Below, in pieces: positions 52,856 to 62,058 of a stretch of DNA of 64,000 nucleotides. Location: positions 992,001 through 1,056,000 of the forward strand of contig CP051243.1 in NCBI GenBank assembly GCA_017795025.1, read 5' to 3'. A model generated the notes under the pieces. It was given only the letters and a program-made list of their open reading frames with translations, had not been told where the DNA came from and ran no database searches. Position 1 is the stretch's first letter. Every line of letters begins with the position of its first letter. The position numbers were made by a program, and so were the translations under genes. This DNA comes from Flavobacteriales bacterium. GTDB lineage: Bacteria > Bacteroidota > Bacteroidia > Flavobacteriales > Schleiferiaceae.

Positions 52856-55800
52856 TTATTTCTCAATTACTTCAGGTTCCTCCAGGGGCTCATCGGTTCC
52901 CTGAAAATCTAAAAACTGTAAATCGCCTTCATCATCTAAGGTTACAGGCGCTGATTGTTTCTTTAATAAAGCTTCTTTCTCGGCCAATGCTCTAGCCTCC
53001 GCCTCCTGAATCTCGGTTTTCAAAGCCTTGGCCTTTTCTACCAATTCGGTCGATTCTTCGGATTCTATCACAAAATCAATGATGTAATTCGCTTGGAAGA
53101 TATCGTCGAGCTTCCAGAAGTTTTCGGCCATTAAAAGCAGCGCCTTCATTTTCCACTCTCGGTAAGAAGGCAAAGCCTCAATCATTTCTTGGATAAGAGC
53201 ATTGGAGCTATCATAGGCCTCGGCCTTATTCTTAATTAAAGCCATATGGTAATAGGCCTCTGCTTTTTGCTCCCCCGCCGATGCATCCTTAACCACGGCA
53301 AATAAGGCATAGCTCTCCGAAAACGCCTCTCTTCGGAAATAGGTAAAAGCCCGGTACTTGCGCGCTTCGGTTAAAAGATTCTTATCCAAACCACCCATGC
53401 TTAACAGAGCCGCCGAATGTTCTAATATACCATCGTCATCACCCAATCGCTCCGAAGCTCTAAGGACTCCTAGTCGGGCAACCGTGCTTTGGTCCTTGCT
53501 CTCCGCAATCAAGAGGTAACGCTGATAGCGTTCACGAGCCAGGGCGTAATTACTATCTAAGAAGTCCTTTTCGGCTAAATAGGGTAAAGCGGCCAATTTA
53601 TACTCGCGGTTCGCACTATGCTCTAAGCCTTCGAATAAGGTGTATGCTTCGGCCGACATGCCTTCTCTTAAAGCTGCATCTGCTGCTAAAAAGCTGGCTT
53701 GCTCGCGAAACACCCCTTTAGGGAAGCGACTCAGGTAGGTGTCTAAAGCCCGATAGGCCTCGTCATACTTTCCATCAGCATAGATATCGAATGCGGCGCT
53801 GTAGGCGGTAGAGTCCAAAGCCGACTCCTTAATGTCGATAAAATCAATATCCGCTACCCAATCCAGGTAATCATTAATACGGCGCTCCCGTTTGTAAGCA
53901 ATCTCCGCAAGTCGAATGGCTTCGTAAGCTTCTTGTGTCTCTGGATATTCCTTTACTACCGCTTTAAATACGGCGATGGCTTTTTCATTTTGATCTCGGT
54001 TACTGTAAATAAGCCCTTCTTTAAGGCGCACTTCCAAAAGGCGATCGCTATTGGGGTAATTGGAACGAAACTCTTGAAATACTGCAAGGCTGTTCTGATA
54101 ATCGTCTTTTTGAAGGTAGGTTAAGCCCAGTTCGAATTGGGCTTTTTCCGAATAAGCGGAACGACTGTGTTTAGCCAGGAGTGTTTTTAATTCCTGAATC
54201 TTGGCTTCGGTTTTACCATCTAAGCCAAGGCATACCGCTCTTTGGAAATAGGCATAGGCCGACTCCACGCTGTTCATCTGAATCGCCTTTTGGTAAAAAT
54301 CTGAAGCCAATAAATAGCCCCCAGTTAATAGGTAAGCATCACCTAGCCTAAGGTAGGCATCCGATTTGCGAGGATCATCCGAAGCCGCGTCGCGCACAAA
54401 GACCCGGAAATCATCAGCAGCAGCTTTAAAGTCTAAGACCTTATAAGCACAATAAGCGGTATGGTAATAAGAGCGGTTATACACCGTTTGCGCTGCCGCG
54501 CCCTTTCCTTTCCGGAAAGCGATGAAGGACTTTCGAGCCCCCTCATAATCGCGTAATCGGTACTGGCATTCCCCAATCCAATATTGAGCGAGGTTTGCTA
54601 AGTCCTTATTTTCGGGGTAAGACTGGCTTTCGCGATACTTCTCTAGTGCTGCAGCAAATTTTAGGGAATTAAACATTTCGGTGGCCCGATAAAAAGCAAT
54701 TTGCTGATAGATGGAGCGCATTTCAGGACTGTTCATGCCAACTTCCTGAATGGCCTTCATGGCACGGTCGTAATCCTTGGTAGTGATGTAAATATTGGCC
54801 AAATAAGCATTAATATCCTTGCGGTGTGGAGAGTGTGGGTATTTTCGCAGGAAGTCTTTTAAAACGCCAATGGCATCCTTAAATGGGCTGGCCAGCTCGT
54901 AGCTAAGTTTAGCATAGTTAAAGTAGGCATCTTCCTGTATACCAAAATTATAATCAATATCAGCGGCTGCTTTAAAAGCTACCATAGATTGATTTTTCTC
55001 CCCCACTTTTAGGTAGGCATCTCCTAGGTGGTAGTAGGCATTCTGACGTAATTCATCCGGACCGGCCGTGATTTTATTTAAAGATCGAATGGCTTCGGGA
55101 TAGCGCTTTTCTTGATGATACGAATAGCCGGCCTGGTAGTGATCCCGCAGGCGCATGCGTCCGCCTTTATCCTGATAAAGCTCCAAGTACTTTAGGGTGT
55201 TGGCGTAGTCTTTACGACTAAAAAAGGCGTCAGATAAAAGCTTAGCAATTTCGGGAGCTCGACCAGGACTAGCCGTTGCGATTAACTCCTCTCCGATGGC
55301 TACTAATTTATTGTAATCCTCAAGCTGATAGTAGATATGCGCTAGGTAATAAGGAACCATTGGCCCGAAATTGGGGTCCTCCTGCAGGGGCAGAAAGTTT
55401 TTTAACGACTCGGCATAATTGCTATCCACATACAGTAAGTGTGCATAGTAATAGCGAGCGGAACTAGCGTAGGCCGATTTACCGTCCTTTAACTTTAAAA
55501 ACAAATTGAGCGCATCTTGAGATTGCTCATTTTGCATTAGGGCATAGGCCCATTTAAACTGATACTCGCCCTTTTGCACTTGGTTTAAACCGTAAGGATC
55601 TACCCGCTCGTAATAGGGTAATGATTGGCGATAGCGCTTTAAGCTGAAAAGATTATTAGCATAGCGCAACCATAATCTGTTTTGTAAAGGACTGGTTTCA
55701 TGGATGTTCGCGAACTCGGTTACCCGTTCTTCTATATCGCCGTGATACAGCTCAATAGCACAGTAAGCCGCAAAGTAGCGCGCATTCATCCTTTTTTCAT

Positions 55801-55996
55801 CATCGTAACGGGGGTCTTCAACAATACGATCAAAAATTTGCTGGGCATTGCCATACTGCTGCTTCTCGAGGAGCTCCACGGCTAGCTCGTAGTCGTCTTC
55901 TCCTTGATTAAGGTGTTGATTAACCTGTGCATTTAGTGTAATCGAGCTGAAGAGCACGAGGACAAATACCCATCTTAATGCCTTGAAAATGTGCAT
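52856..55996 (-). CDS. Large periplasmic tetratricopeptide-repeat protein
   Basis: This 1046-residue protein has a signal peptide (MHIFKALRWVFVLVLFSSIT, cleavage near LNAQ) and at least fifteen TPR-like helix pairs through its whole length, e.g. 'DYELAVELLEKQQYGNAQQI', 'SARYYYAHLLYVDSNYAESL' and 'SEKAQFELGLTYLQKDDYQN'. The C-terminus is a charged Glu/Ala-rich helix and an acidic tail (EPLEEPEVIEK). It resembles YbgF/BamD-like scaffolds in layout but is much longer. Because the outer-membrane barrel gene follows 1 nt later, the two probably work as a pair in the envelope, for example in export of a polymer. This is inference. Confidence 0.85.
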   Translation of the reverse strand: MHIFKALRWVFVLVLFSSITLNAQVNQHLNQGEDDYELAVELLEKQQYGNAQQIFDRIVEDPRYDDEKRMNARYFAAYCAIELYHGDIEERVTEFANIHETSPLQNRLWLRYANNLFSLKRYRQSLPYYERVDPYGLNQVQKGEYQFKWAYALMQNEQSQDALNLFLKLKDGKSAYASSARYYYAHLLYVDSNYAESLKNFLPLQEDPNFGPMVPYYLAHIYYQLEDYNKLVAIGEELIATASPGRAPEIAKLLSDAFFSRKDYANTLKYLELYQDKGGRMRLRDHYQAGYSYHQEKRYPEAIRSLNKITAGPDELRQNAYYHLGDAYLKVGEKNQSMVAFKAAADIDYNFGIQEDAYFNYAKLSYELASPFKDAIGVLKDFLRKYPHSPHRKDINAYLANIYITTKDYDRAMKAIQEVGMNSPEMRSIYQQIAFYRATEMFNSLKFAAALEKYRESQSYPENKDLANLAQYWIGECQYRLRDYEGARKSFIAFRKGKGAAAQTVYNRSYYHTAYCAYKVLDFKAAADDFRVFVRDAASDDPRKSDAYLRLGDAYLLTGGYLLASDFYQKAIQMNSVESAYAYFQRAVCLGLDGKTEAKIQELKTLLAKHSRSAYSEKAQFELGLTYLQKDDYQNSLAVFQEFRSNYPNSDRLLEVRLKEGLIYSNRDQNEKAIAVFKAVVKEYPETQEAYEAIRLAEIAYKRERRINDYLDWVADIDFIDIKESALDSTAYSAAFDIYADGKYDEAYRALDTYLSRFPKGVFREQASFLAADAALREGMSAEAYTLFEGLEHSANREYKLAALPYLAEKDFLDSNYALARERYQRYLLIAESKDQSTVARLGVLRASERLGDDDGILEHSAALLSMGGLDKNLLTEARKYRAFTYFRREAFSESYALFAVVKDASAGEQKAEAYYHMALIKNKAEAYDSSNALIQEMIEALPSYREWKMKALLLMAENFWKLDDIFQANYIIDFVIESEESTELVEKAKALKTEIQEAEARALAEKEALLKKQSAPVTLDDEGDLQFLDFQGTDEPLEEPEVIEK

Positions 55997-56145
55997 ATTA
56001 GCTTTAGTTTATCCAATGTTCTAAAGTAGGGGTATTTAAGAGGCAGCTATTTTAGGGGACTAATAAGTTTTTAACGCGTCCTGTTAATTATTATTGAAGT
56101 CCATCGTAAACCACTGCAAGGCTTGTACTATTTTTGGAATTAACT

Positions 56146-56832
56146 ATGAGTGGAAACCCAATTTTACGTTTAACCAAAGCCAGCATTCATCAAGGCAAAC
56201 AGCTTATTTTGGATGATGTCGATTTACAAATCAATCAGGGTGATTTTCAATACCTCATTGGCTCAACCGGTAGTGGAAAGTCGAGTTTACTGAAAACGCT
56301 TTATGGCGATTTAAATTTACAATCGGGCACCGGTGAAGTTTGTGGGATTAAACTCGATAAGCTCAAGGAAAAGGATATTACAGACTTACGGAGAAGTTTA
56401 GGCATTGTTTTTCAAGATTTCCAGCTCCTTACCGATCGTTCTGTGCATCAAAATTTACGCTTCGTTTTACAGGCCACCGGCTGGAAGTCGAAAAAAGAAA
56501 TGGAAAAGAAAATTGCCGAGGTTTTGAGTAAAGTGGGCATGGAGCAAAAGGAGCATAAAATGCCTCATCAGCTTTCGGGAGGAGAACAGCAAAGGGTCGC
56601 TATTGCCAGAGCTCTCCTCAACGACCCGCAGTTAATCTTGGCGGATGAGCCTACCGGAAACTTAGACCCATCTACCTCAGAAGAAATAATGATTTTATTA
56701 GAGCAGATTTCGAATAGCGGTAGGGCAATCTTAATGGCTACCCATGATTATTCATTGATATTGAAATTCCCACACGAAACCCTGAAGTGTGAGTCTGGTA
56801 AGGTTTTTAACACCGTACAGAACAGCCTTTAA
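56146..56832 (+). CDS. ftsE: FtsE-like ABC transporter ATPase
   Basis: This 228-residue ABC ATPase has Walker A 'GSTGSGKSSL', Q-loop 'GIVFQDFQLLTDRSV', signature 'LSGGEQQRVAIARALL', Walker B 'LILADEPTGNLD' and the switch His in 'MATHDYSL'. 'VFQDFQLLTDRSVHQNLRFV' matches FtsE, the partner of FtsX in cell division and peptidoglycan hydrolase control, but LolD-like relatives cannot be fully excluded. No FtsX gene is adjacent. The ATG at 56146 is preferred over a TTG 12 nt upstream, which lies in a TATTTTTG -7 box (56129-56136). The next gene overlaps by TAATG. Confidence 0.83.
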   Translation: MSGNPILRLTKASIHQGKQLILDDVDLQINQGDFQYLIGSTGSGKSSLLKTLYGDLNLQSGTGEVCGIKLDKLKEKDITDLRRSLGIVFQDFQLLTDRSVHQNLRFVLQATGWKSKKEMEKKIAEVLSKVGMEQKEHKMPHQLSGGEQQRVAIARALLNDPQLILADEPTGNLDPSTSEEIMILLEQISNSGRAILMATHDYSLILKFPHETLKCESGKVFNTVQNSL

Positions 56833-57725
56833 TGGAGCTCAGTATTGCCATATTGGTTTACTGCTTCTCCCCTTTAAAACTAGTACAAGACTTATTGGAA
56901 CAAGCCCGGGCTTTAGATATCAATTTCGAGCTCTTGGTTTATGATGATGGCTCTGGCCCTGTATGGCAAAAGCAGCTACGCAAAGAATTAGGTGATTTCC
57001 CAGAGGTTTTCCTCGAGATGAGCGATCAAAACCGAGGCCGATCTGCTGGGCGTAACCATTTAGCAGCAAAGGCTTTAGGTGAGTATATTTTAATGATAGA
57101 TGGCGATAATCGGGTAGATACTCCTCATTTTGTAAGCGACTATTTCCGGGTACGCAAGGCTAACACCGTAGTGGTAGGAGGCCGTTTTTTAAACCCAGAA
57201 CCCTTACCGGGCTGTGAACTCCGTCACCTCTTTGCCCAAAAAAGAGAGGTAAAAGCTTTGGAAGAACGCAAGGCTCAGCCTTATGAATCCTTTCAAACCA
57301 ATTGTTTTTTGGCCGATCGTTCCATCTTTAAACGGGTTCGGTTTGAAGAGGGACTGCGGACCTATGGCTACGAAGATAATTTATTTGGTTTCGATTTAAG
57401 GTCCGCTCAAATAGGTATTCTCCACATTAAAAACCCGCAACTCCATAAGGCCGACGACCGTAATCTCAGCTTTATGGCCAAAACCGAGGAAGCTATGGAG
57501 TCTTTATTGTGGATTGAAAAAAATCGTCCCGAGGACCGAAAGCACTTTAGGCTTCTTCGTTTGAAAGAGCGGCTAAACAATTTTGGTCTTAAGACACTGG
57601 TTTTCAAAACTCTAAATACAATTGAGCCGAGCTTACGCAAGAGCTTAGAGTCGGCCACTCCAAGTTTGTGGCGTTTTGATCTATTTCGGCTACACCGCCT
57701 ATTATTGCTCGATTTGCGCGATTAA
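56832..57725 (+). CDS. Glycosyltransferase family 2
   Basis: This 297-residue GT-A fold glycosyltransferase has a nucleotide-binding start 'LSIAILVYCFSPLKLVQDLL', 'ELLVYDDGSG', 'GRSAGRNHLAAKALGEYILM' and the DxD-like 'IDGDNRVD'. 'LRTYGYEDNLFGFDLRSAQI' is the ED acceptor-side region. It lacks membrane helices, so it is a soluble or peripheral enzyme; its acceptor is unknown. It is coupled to the FtsE gene (TAATG), an unusual partner, and overlaps the convergent GT4 gene by 24 nt. Confidence 0.84.
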   Translation: MELSIAILVYCFSPLKLVQDLLEQARALDINFELLVYDDGSGPVWQKQLRKELGDFPEVFLEMSDQNRGRSAGRNHLAAKALGEYILMIDGDNRVDTPHFVSDYFRVRKANTVVVGGRFLNPEPLPGCELRHLFAQKREVKALEERKAQPYESFQTNCFLADRSIFKRVRFEEGLRTYGYEDNLFGFDLRSAQIGILHIKNPQLHKADDRNLSFMAKTEEAMESLLWIEKNRPEDRKHFRLLRLKERLNNFGLKTLVFKTLNTIEPSLRKSLESATPSLWRFDLFRLHRLLLLDLRD

Positions 57726-58814
57726 ATCCTTAATCACCTTTTGTTCTTGTTCCCAGTTATACTTTTTCGATGCTGCCTCTAGGGCCTCCTTAAAGTGTGG
57801 CTTCCCTAAAGCTCGTAACTGCTGCAAATGGGTTTGGATGGATTGGGGATCATGTGTTGTGGTAAGGCCGACGCCATTTTCTTCCACCAAGTTTTTCACC
57901 TCTATCACCCTACTGCTTAAAATGGGGATGCCACATTTGATGTAATCGAAAACCTTATTAGGCAAACTAAAGCGATAATTTAGATTCGTGTCCTTATCCA
58001 AGGAAATACCTAAATCTGCCGCCATTGTATATTCTAGCAGCTCCTGATAAGGTTTGGGCTCTACGAAATGCACCCTTTCCGATAATTTTAAATCCTTTGC
58101 TTTCACTTTTAATAATGGCAATACATCCCCTTTGCCTATCACCAGTAAATGGACATCCTTTGGCATTAATACCATGGCATCCATAAACTCTTCCATTCCT
58201 CGATCTACATTAATACCCGCTCCTTGGTTGATAACCAAATAGGCTTGTTCGGGCAATCCCAATTCAGCCCTGCTTCGCGGATTACAAGGAATAAAGGAAT
58301 CGCTGATATTGCGCATCACTCGCGGTCTAATTTGATAATCTTGCTGGTAGAGGTCGGCAATGCTATCATTAACCGTGATACAATACTTCAAATTAGGGAA
58401 GATCCAAGCTTCAATGCTCTTCCACACCTTTTTAACTAAAGGCCTATTCTGAATTTCCGGAACGCCACAGAAATACTCATGCGAATCATAGATCAGGGGG
58501 CTTCCCTTTAATTTGGCGATTAAGTAATTCGGAAGCAAGCTATCAAGGTCGTTACTCCAATAAATGGAATACCGTTTTTGAACTAGTAGATAAAAAAACA
58601 ATCGGAGGTTATACTGTGCATAAAACAGGAAACCTTTACGGAAAAACAATTTAAAGCGACGCGTTCGATAGTCGGGGTTAAATTCTTTACTTTCAGGTAG
58701 TATTCGACCTATAAAGTTAACTTCATATCCCAACTTGCGAAGTACAGAAATACTACGCTGCACCCTTTGGTCGCTGCTTAAGTCATTCGTTACCGAAACC
58801 GCTATTCGTTTCAC
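57702..58814 (-). CDS. Glycosyltransferase family 4 (GT-B)
   Basis: This 370-residue GT-B glycosyltransferase starts 'RIAVSVTNDLSSDQRVQRSI', a form common among Bacteroidota GT4 enzymes. 'PLIYDSHEYFCGVPEIQNRP' follows in the acceptor domain. The C-terminal nucleotide-sugar domain has 'VINQGAGINVDRGMEEFMDA', 'HLLVIGKGDVLPLLK' and 'FSLPNKVFDYIKCGIPILSS', with the E/D region of the E(x7)E motif divergent. It probably builds a surface glycan. The start is GTG at 58814, since no ATG lies in frame before the first strand. It is divergent from queA. Confidence 0.85.
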   Translation of the reverse strand: MKRIAVSVTNDLSSDQRVQRSISVLRKLGYEVNFIGRILPESKEFNPDYRTRRFKLFFRKGFLFYAQYNLRLFFYLLVQKRYSIYWSNDLDSLLPNYLIAKLKGSPLIYDSHEYFCGVPEIQNRPLVKKVWKSIEAWIFPNLKYCITVNDSIADLYQQDYQIRPRVMRNISDSFIPCNPRSRAELGLPEQAYLVINQGAGINVDRGMEEFMDAMVLMPKDVHLLVIGKGDVLPLLKVKAKDLKLSERVHFVEPKPYQELLEYTMAADLGISLDKDTNLNYRFSLPNKVFDYIKCGIPILSSRVIEVKNLVEENGVGLTTTHDPQSIQTHLQQLRALGKPHFKEALEAASKKYNWEQEQKVIKDLIAQIEQ

Positions 58815-58838
58815 AAGACAATATTATTAAATAAGCGC

Positions 58839-58865
58839 TTGGAGCAGCCTGTATTTCTATTTTTG
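58839..58865 (+). promoter_or_regulatory. Predicted queA promoter (TTG-N16-TATTTTTG)
   Basis: TTG (58839-58841) and TATTTTTG (58858-58865) are 16 nt apart, slightly short for this promoter class. The -7 box matches exactly and lies 14 nt before the GTG of queA. Confidence 0.5.
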
Positions 58866-58879
58866 CTAAAAATTAAAGC

Positions 58880-60091
58880 GTGGACCATCGTTCCTTAGAT
58901 ATCGAGACTTTTAACTATTCACTTCCAGAAGATAGAATTGCCGCTTATCCCCTGCCTCGCGGTGAATCGCAGTTATTGGTGTACCGCAAGGGGCAGATCG
59001 AGCAATCGAAGTACAAGAATATCGACGATTATTTACCCGCAAACAGCTGGCTTGTTTTTAACGAAACCAAGGTGGTTCAAGCGCGGCTCTTGTTTCCTAA
59101 GAACGAACAAAGCATTATTGAGGTATTTTGCCTAGAACCTATTGGCTTTAAGAGCATAGAGGAAGCGATGCTAGCAAAGAAGTCCATTAAGTATCGTTGT
59201 TTAGTGGGGGGCGCCCGAAAATGGAAGAACCACCCTTTACAAATGAAGCTTGGGCCCCTAAACTTGGTGGCCGAGAAAGGGAATCGCATCGATAGTGAAT
59301 TTGAAATCAGCTTAAGCTGGGATGCCGATATTAGCTTTAGTGAGGTTTTGGATTTAGCGGGAAAAACGCCGCTTCCCCCTTATATCAAGCGCAAGGCCGA
59401 GTTGGCCGATAAAACGACCTACCAAACGACCTATGCGCGCAGAGCTGGTTCGGTAGCAGCGCCAACAGCGGGCCTACATTTTAATGAGAAGATTTTTGCT
59501 AAGATGCGTCAAAAGGGCATGGATATCAACTTCTTAACCCTTCACGTTGGCGCAGGCACCTTTAAACCGGTGAGCACCTCGGTGGCCGAGCACGAGATGC
59601 ATGCCGAAGAATCCTTTTTAGACCGAGAATTCCTCTTAAAGCTTAAGAAAGCCCTCCAAAATAAACGCCCCATTATCCCGGTTGGCACCACCTCATTAAG
59701 AGCCTTAGAAAGCATTTATTGGTTAGGCTGCCTTTATTACCATAAAAAGCTGGCAATTGATACGGAGATCGTTATTCCGCAATGGCTAGCCTTCGAAAAT
59801 CAAGACCTAGCCCTGGAACCACTTAAAGCCATTAGTGTTTTGGAGAAGCTATTGGACGAAAAGAAAGTCGACTGGTTGCCCTTTAAAACGCAAATCATCA
59901 TCGCCCCTGGATATAAGCATCGCTTAATTTCCGCCTTGATCACCAACTTTCATCAGCCTAAAAGTACTTTAATGCTGCTTGTGGCCTCCTTAATTGAGGA
60001 TGAATGGAAAAAGGTATACGACTATGCCCTTCAAAATGAATTTCGGTTTCTGAGCTACGGCGATGGCTGCTTACTCTTTAAAAATCAGTGA
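58880..60091 (+). CDS. queA: S-adenosylmethionine:tRNA ribosyltransferase-isomerase QueA
   Basis: This 403-residue enzyme transfers and rearranges the ribosyl part of SAM to 7-aminomethyl-7-deazaguanine in tRNA, giving epoxyqueuosine. Family motifs are 'FNYSLPEDRIAAYPLPRGES', 'NETKVVQARLLFPK', 'AAPTAGLHFNEKIF', 'LTLHVGAGTFKPV' and 'TNFHQPKSTLMLLVASLI'. It is longer than E. coli QueA (356), with the extra residues in the middle (around 180-190 and 270-300), as in other Bacteroidota. It starts with GTG at 58880. The TGA overlaps the next ATG (TGATG), so the downstream secreted protein is likely co-translated. Confidence 0.95.
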   Translation: MDHRSLDIETFNYSLPEDRIAAYPLPRGESQLLVYRKGQIEQSKYKNIDDYLPANSWLVFNETKVVQARLLFPKNEQSIIEVFCLEPIGFKSIEEAMLAKKSIKYRCLVGGARKWKNHPLQMKLGPLNLVAEKGNRIDSEFEISLSWDADISFSEVLDLAGKTPLPPYIKRKAELADKTTYQTTYARRAGSVAAPTAGLHFNEKIFAKMRQKGMDINFLTLHVGAGTFKPVSTSVAEHEMHAEESFLDREFLLKLKKALQNKRPIIPVGTTSLRALESIYWLGCLYYHKKLAIDTEIVIPQWLAFENQDLALEPLKAISVLEKLLDEKKVDWLPFKTQIIIAPGYKHRLISALITNFHQPKSTLMLLVASLIEDEWKKVYDYALQNEFRFLSYGDGCLLFKNQ

Positions 60092-61236
60092 TGTTACGCA
60101 ATATCTTAGTTCAGTTATATCTGTTTCTTCAGCCCTTGCTAGGACTAGGCCAAAGTTTACCCGACACCTTAGTAAGCCCATTGCCAGGTGACTTAAAGGA
60201 ATGCAGTGGGATGACTCTCATTGACGATACTACTTTCGTTTTGATCAATGATGGTGGAAATGAGGCGGAGTTGTTCTTAATCGACACCTTAGGTCAGGTA
60301 CAGCAAACTATTGCCCTTATCGGCATTCCTAATCGGGACTGGGAGTCAGTTGCTTACGCTGATGGACTACTGTACATTGGAGATTTTGGCAATAATGCCA
60401 ATAAGCGAACCGATCTTGAAATATTTGTTTTAGACATTTCCAAACTTCAGAGCGCTCAAACCTGGTCCCTCAAAGGCAGTATTCCTTTTCAATACCCGGA
60501 ACAAAGTGAATTTCCGGCCGCCGAAGAACGACAGTATTACGATTTAGAAGCCATGATTGTAGAACGGGATTCCCTATTCCTTTTTACCAAGAATCGCACA
60601 AAGCCTTTCGATGGATTGGTTAAAGTTTATGGTCTTAGTACTGAAACTAAAAAACAAGATGCCAAGCTGATTAAAGAGTTTAAAACCAATGTGGGCTTAA
60701 AACATTTTAACTGGGTAAGCGGAGCAAGCTTAGGACCTAATGGTAATGATTTATTCCTGTTGGGCTACAGTAAGATTTGGTATGTGGAAAACTGGCGTCA
60801 TACCCACCAAACGGATTTGTATTCCTACCGCTTAAAAGCTTTTTCGCAAAAGGAGGCTTTGGCCTTGAGGGGGCGGCAATTATATATGGCTCAAGAAAAA
60901 AGCCCCAATGCCCCACAAAGCCTAAGGAAGGTAGATGTTTCCTTATTCCTAAACCGATTTAATCAATTGATACCAGAAGCTTACGAATTAAAACATTCCC
61001 GTTTAAGCAGTAAAGATACCCTTGACTTGGTTTTTCAAAAACCGAGATATTTTATTGGCGAAAATTATGCGCTGTACAATCAAACTGGTGAAGCCGTAAA
61101 ACAAGGGGTGATTAGCGAGGAAAGCCTGCGTAAAGGTGGTTTGCAGCTAGCTTTAAATGGCTTGCCTCCGGGTACTTATGTGCTTAGTATCGAAGGGCCC
61201 TTTAAACGAGCCTTCATCATTCAAATCAGTTTATAG
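60091..61236 (+). CDS. Secreted beta-propeller-like protein with T9SS sorting domain
   Basis: This 381-residue protein has a signal peptide (MLRNILVQLYLFLQPLLGLG, then QS). Its body has repeated short beta-strands: 'LKECSGMTLIDDTTFVLIND', 'RDWESVAYADGLLYIGDFGN' and 'LFLLGYSKIWYVENW', resembling the propeller-type repeats of SdiA-regulated/esterase-like proteins. The C-terminal ~70 residues fit a T9SS type A sorting domain ('LYNQTGEAVKQGVISEESLR', 'LNGLPPGTYVLSI' and 'KRAFIIQISL'), so it is exported or attached to the cell surface. Its function is unknown. The start at 60091 gives a good signal peptide; a GTG one codon earlier is equivalent. Confidence 0.78.
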   Translation: MLRNILVQLYLFLQPLLGLGQSLPDTLVSPLPGDLKECSGMTLIDDTTFVLINDGGNEAELFLIDTLGQVQQTIALIGIPNRDWESVAYADGLLYIGDFGNNANKRTDLEIFVLDISKLQSAQTWSLKGSIPFQYPEQSEFPAAEERQYYDLEAMIVERDSLFLFTKNRTKPFDGLVKVYGLSTETKKQDAKLIKEFKTNVGLKHFNWVSGASLGPNGNDLFLLGYSKIWYVENWRHTHQTDLYSYRLKAFSQKEALALRGRQLYMAQEKSPNAPQSLRKVDVSLFLNRFNQLIPEAYELKHSRLSSKDTLDLVFQKPRYFIGENYALYNQTGEAVKQGVISEESLRKGGLQLALNGLPPGTYVLSIEGPFKRAFIIQISL

Positions 61237-62026
61237 GAATTCGTGCGCCTAATCCCAGGGCTCCACCTGGAAGTAGTGCCAGGTTTAAGCTTACCGAAGG
61301 GTTTTGCTCTCGTTGCCAAGTGGCAATTTTACGGCCAATAAAAACGCCAATTACGGCTCCGGTAATCACATCTGAAGGCCAATGCTTTTGATCAAACACT
61401 CTTTGCCAAGCGGTTAATCCCGCCAAAGAATAAAGTGGCACGGCCACATACCAAGGGTTGCCATAGTATTCTGAAATGGATGCGGCAGCCGAGAAAGCAA
61501 TAGCGCTATGGCCAGAAGGAAAGGAAAGCCGATCCCGTTGTAAGGAGGGACCATAAAACCGGTATGGATCGGCAAGCTCTTGCTCTTCGGGTCGAACCCG
61601 ATGAAAGGCCATTTTCAAACTTAGAACTACCAGACCACTAGTAAGCATACTTTGCAAAGCTGCCGAGCTCACTCCTTTTAATTCTTCGTTGCCACTAATA
61701 CATCCCCCCAAGTAGGCGGCTAATCCCGCAGAACCCATGTAGATGGGATTTCCCATCGGTTCGAAACCCGAGGATAAAGAACTTTGTAAATCCGAAGAAG
61801 TTATTCGCAATCCCTGTTGAAGGGGTAAATCATAATAAAAGGCTAAACTAATTGTTGCGCCGCCTGCCAGCCAATACCAAGCATCTTCTTGTTGATAGGT
61901 ATCCTTTTTAAACCACCTCCCAGCATTTGCCCATGAGTCACTTATGAGTTCACACTGTGCCTGAGCTCCAGTGAGGCTGAGAAAATAAATGCTTAAAAAT
62001 ATTTTTATTCTGAAGGTGGACTTCAT
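61226..62026 (-). CDS. PAP2-family phosphatase, membrane-bound
   Basis: This 266-residue protein has an N-terminal signal/anchor ('IFLSIYFLSLTGAQAQCE') and several hydrophobic segments, with the three PAP2 motifs: 'KMAFHRVRP' (KX6RP), 'SFPSGHSAIAFS' (PSGH) and 'WQRVFDQKHWPSDVITG' (RX5HX3D, motif SRX5HX3D with Q for S). It hydrolyses a phosphate ester of lipids such as undecaprenyl pyrophosphate, phosphatidylglycerol phosphate or lipid A-related substrates; which one is unknown. It overlaps the previous plus-strand gene by 11 nt. The cleavable-looking N-terminus places the catalytic side in the periplasm. Confidence 0.88.
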   Translation of the reverse strand: MKSTFRIKIFLSIYFLSLTGAQAQCELISDSWANAGRWFKKDTYQQEDAWYWLAGGATISLAFYYDLPLQQGLRITSSDLQSSLSSGFEPMGNPIYMGSAGLAAYLGGCISGNEELKGVSSAALQSMLTSGLVVLSLKMAFHRVRPEEQELADPYRFYGPSLQRDRLSFPSGHSAIAFSAAASISEYYGNPWYVAVPLYSLAGLTAWQRVFDQKHWPSDVITGAVIGVFIGRKIATWQREQNPSVSLNLALLPGGALGLGARIPIN

Positions 62027-62058
62027 TCAATGCCAGGCTTACATTACCTTCGCAAGGT

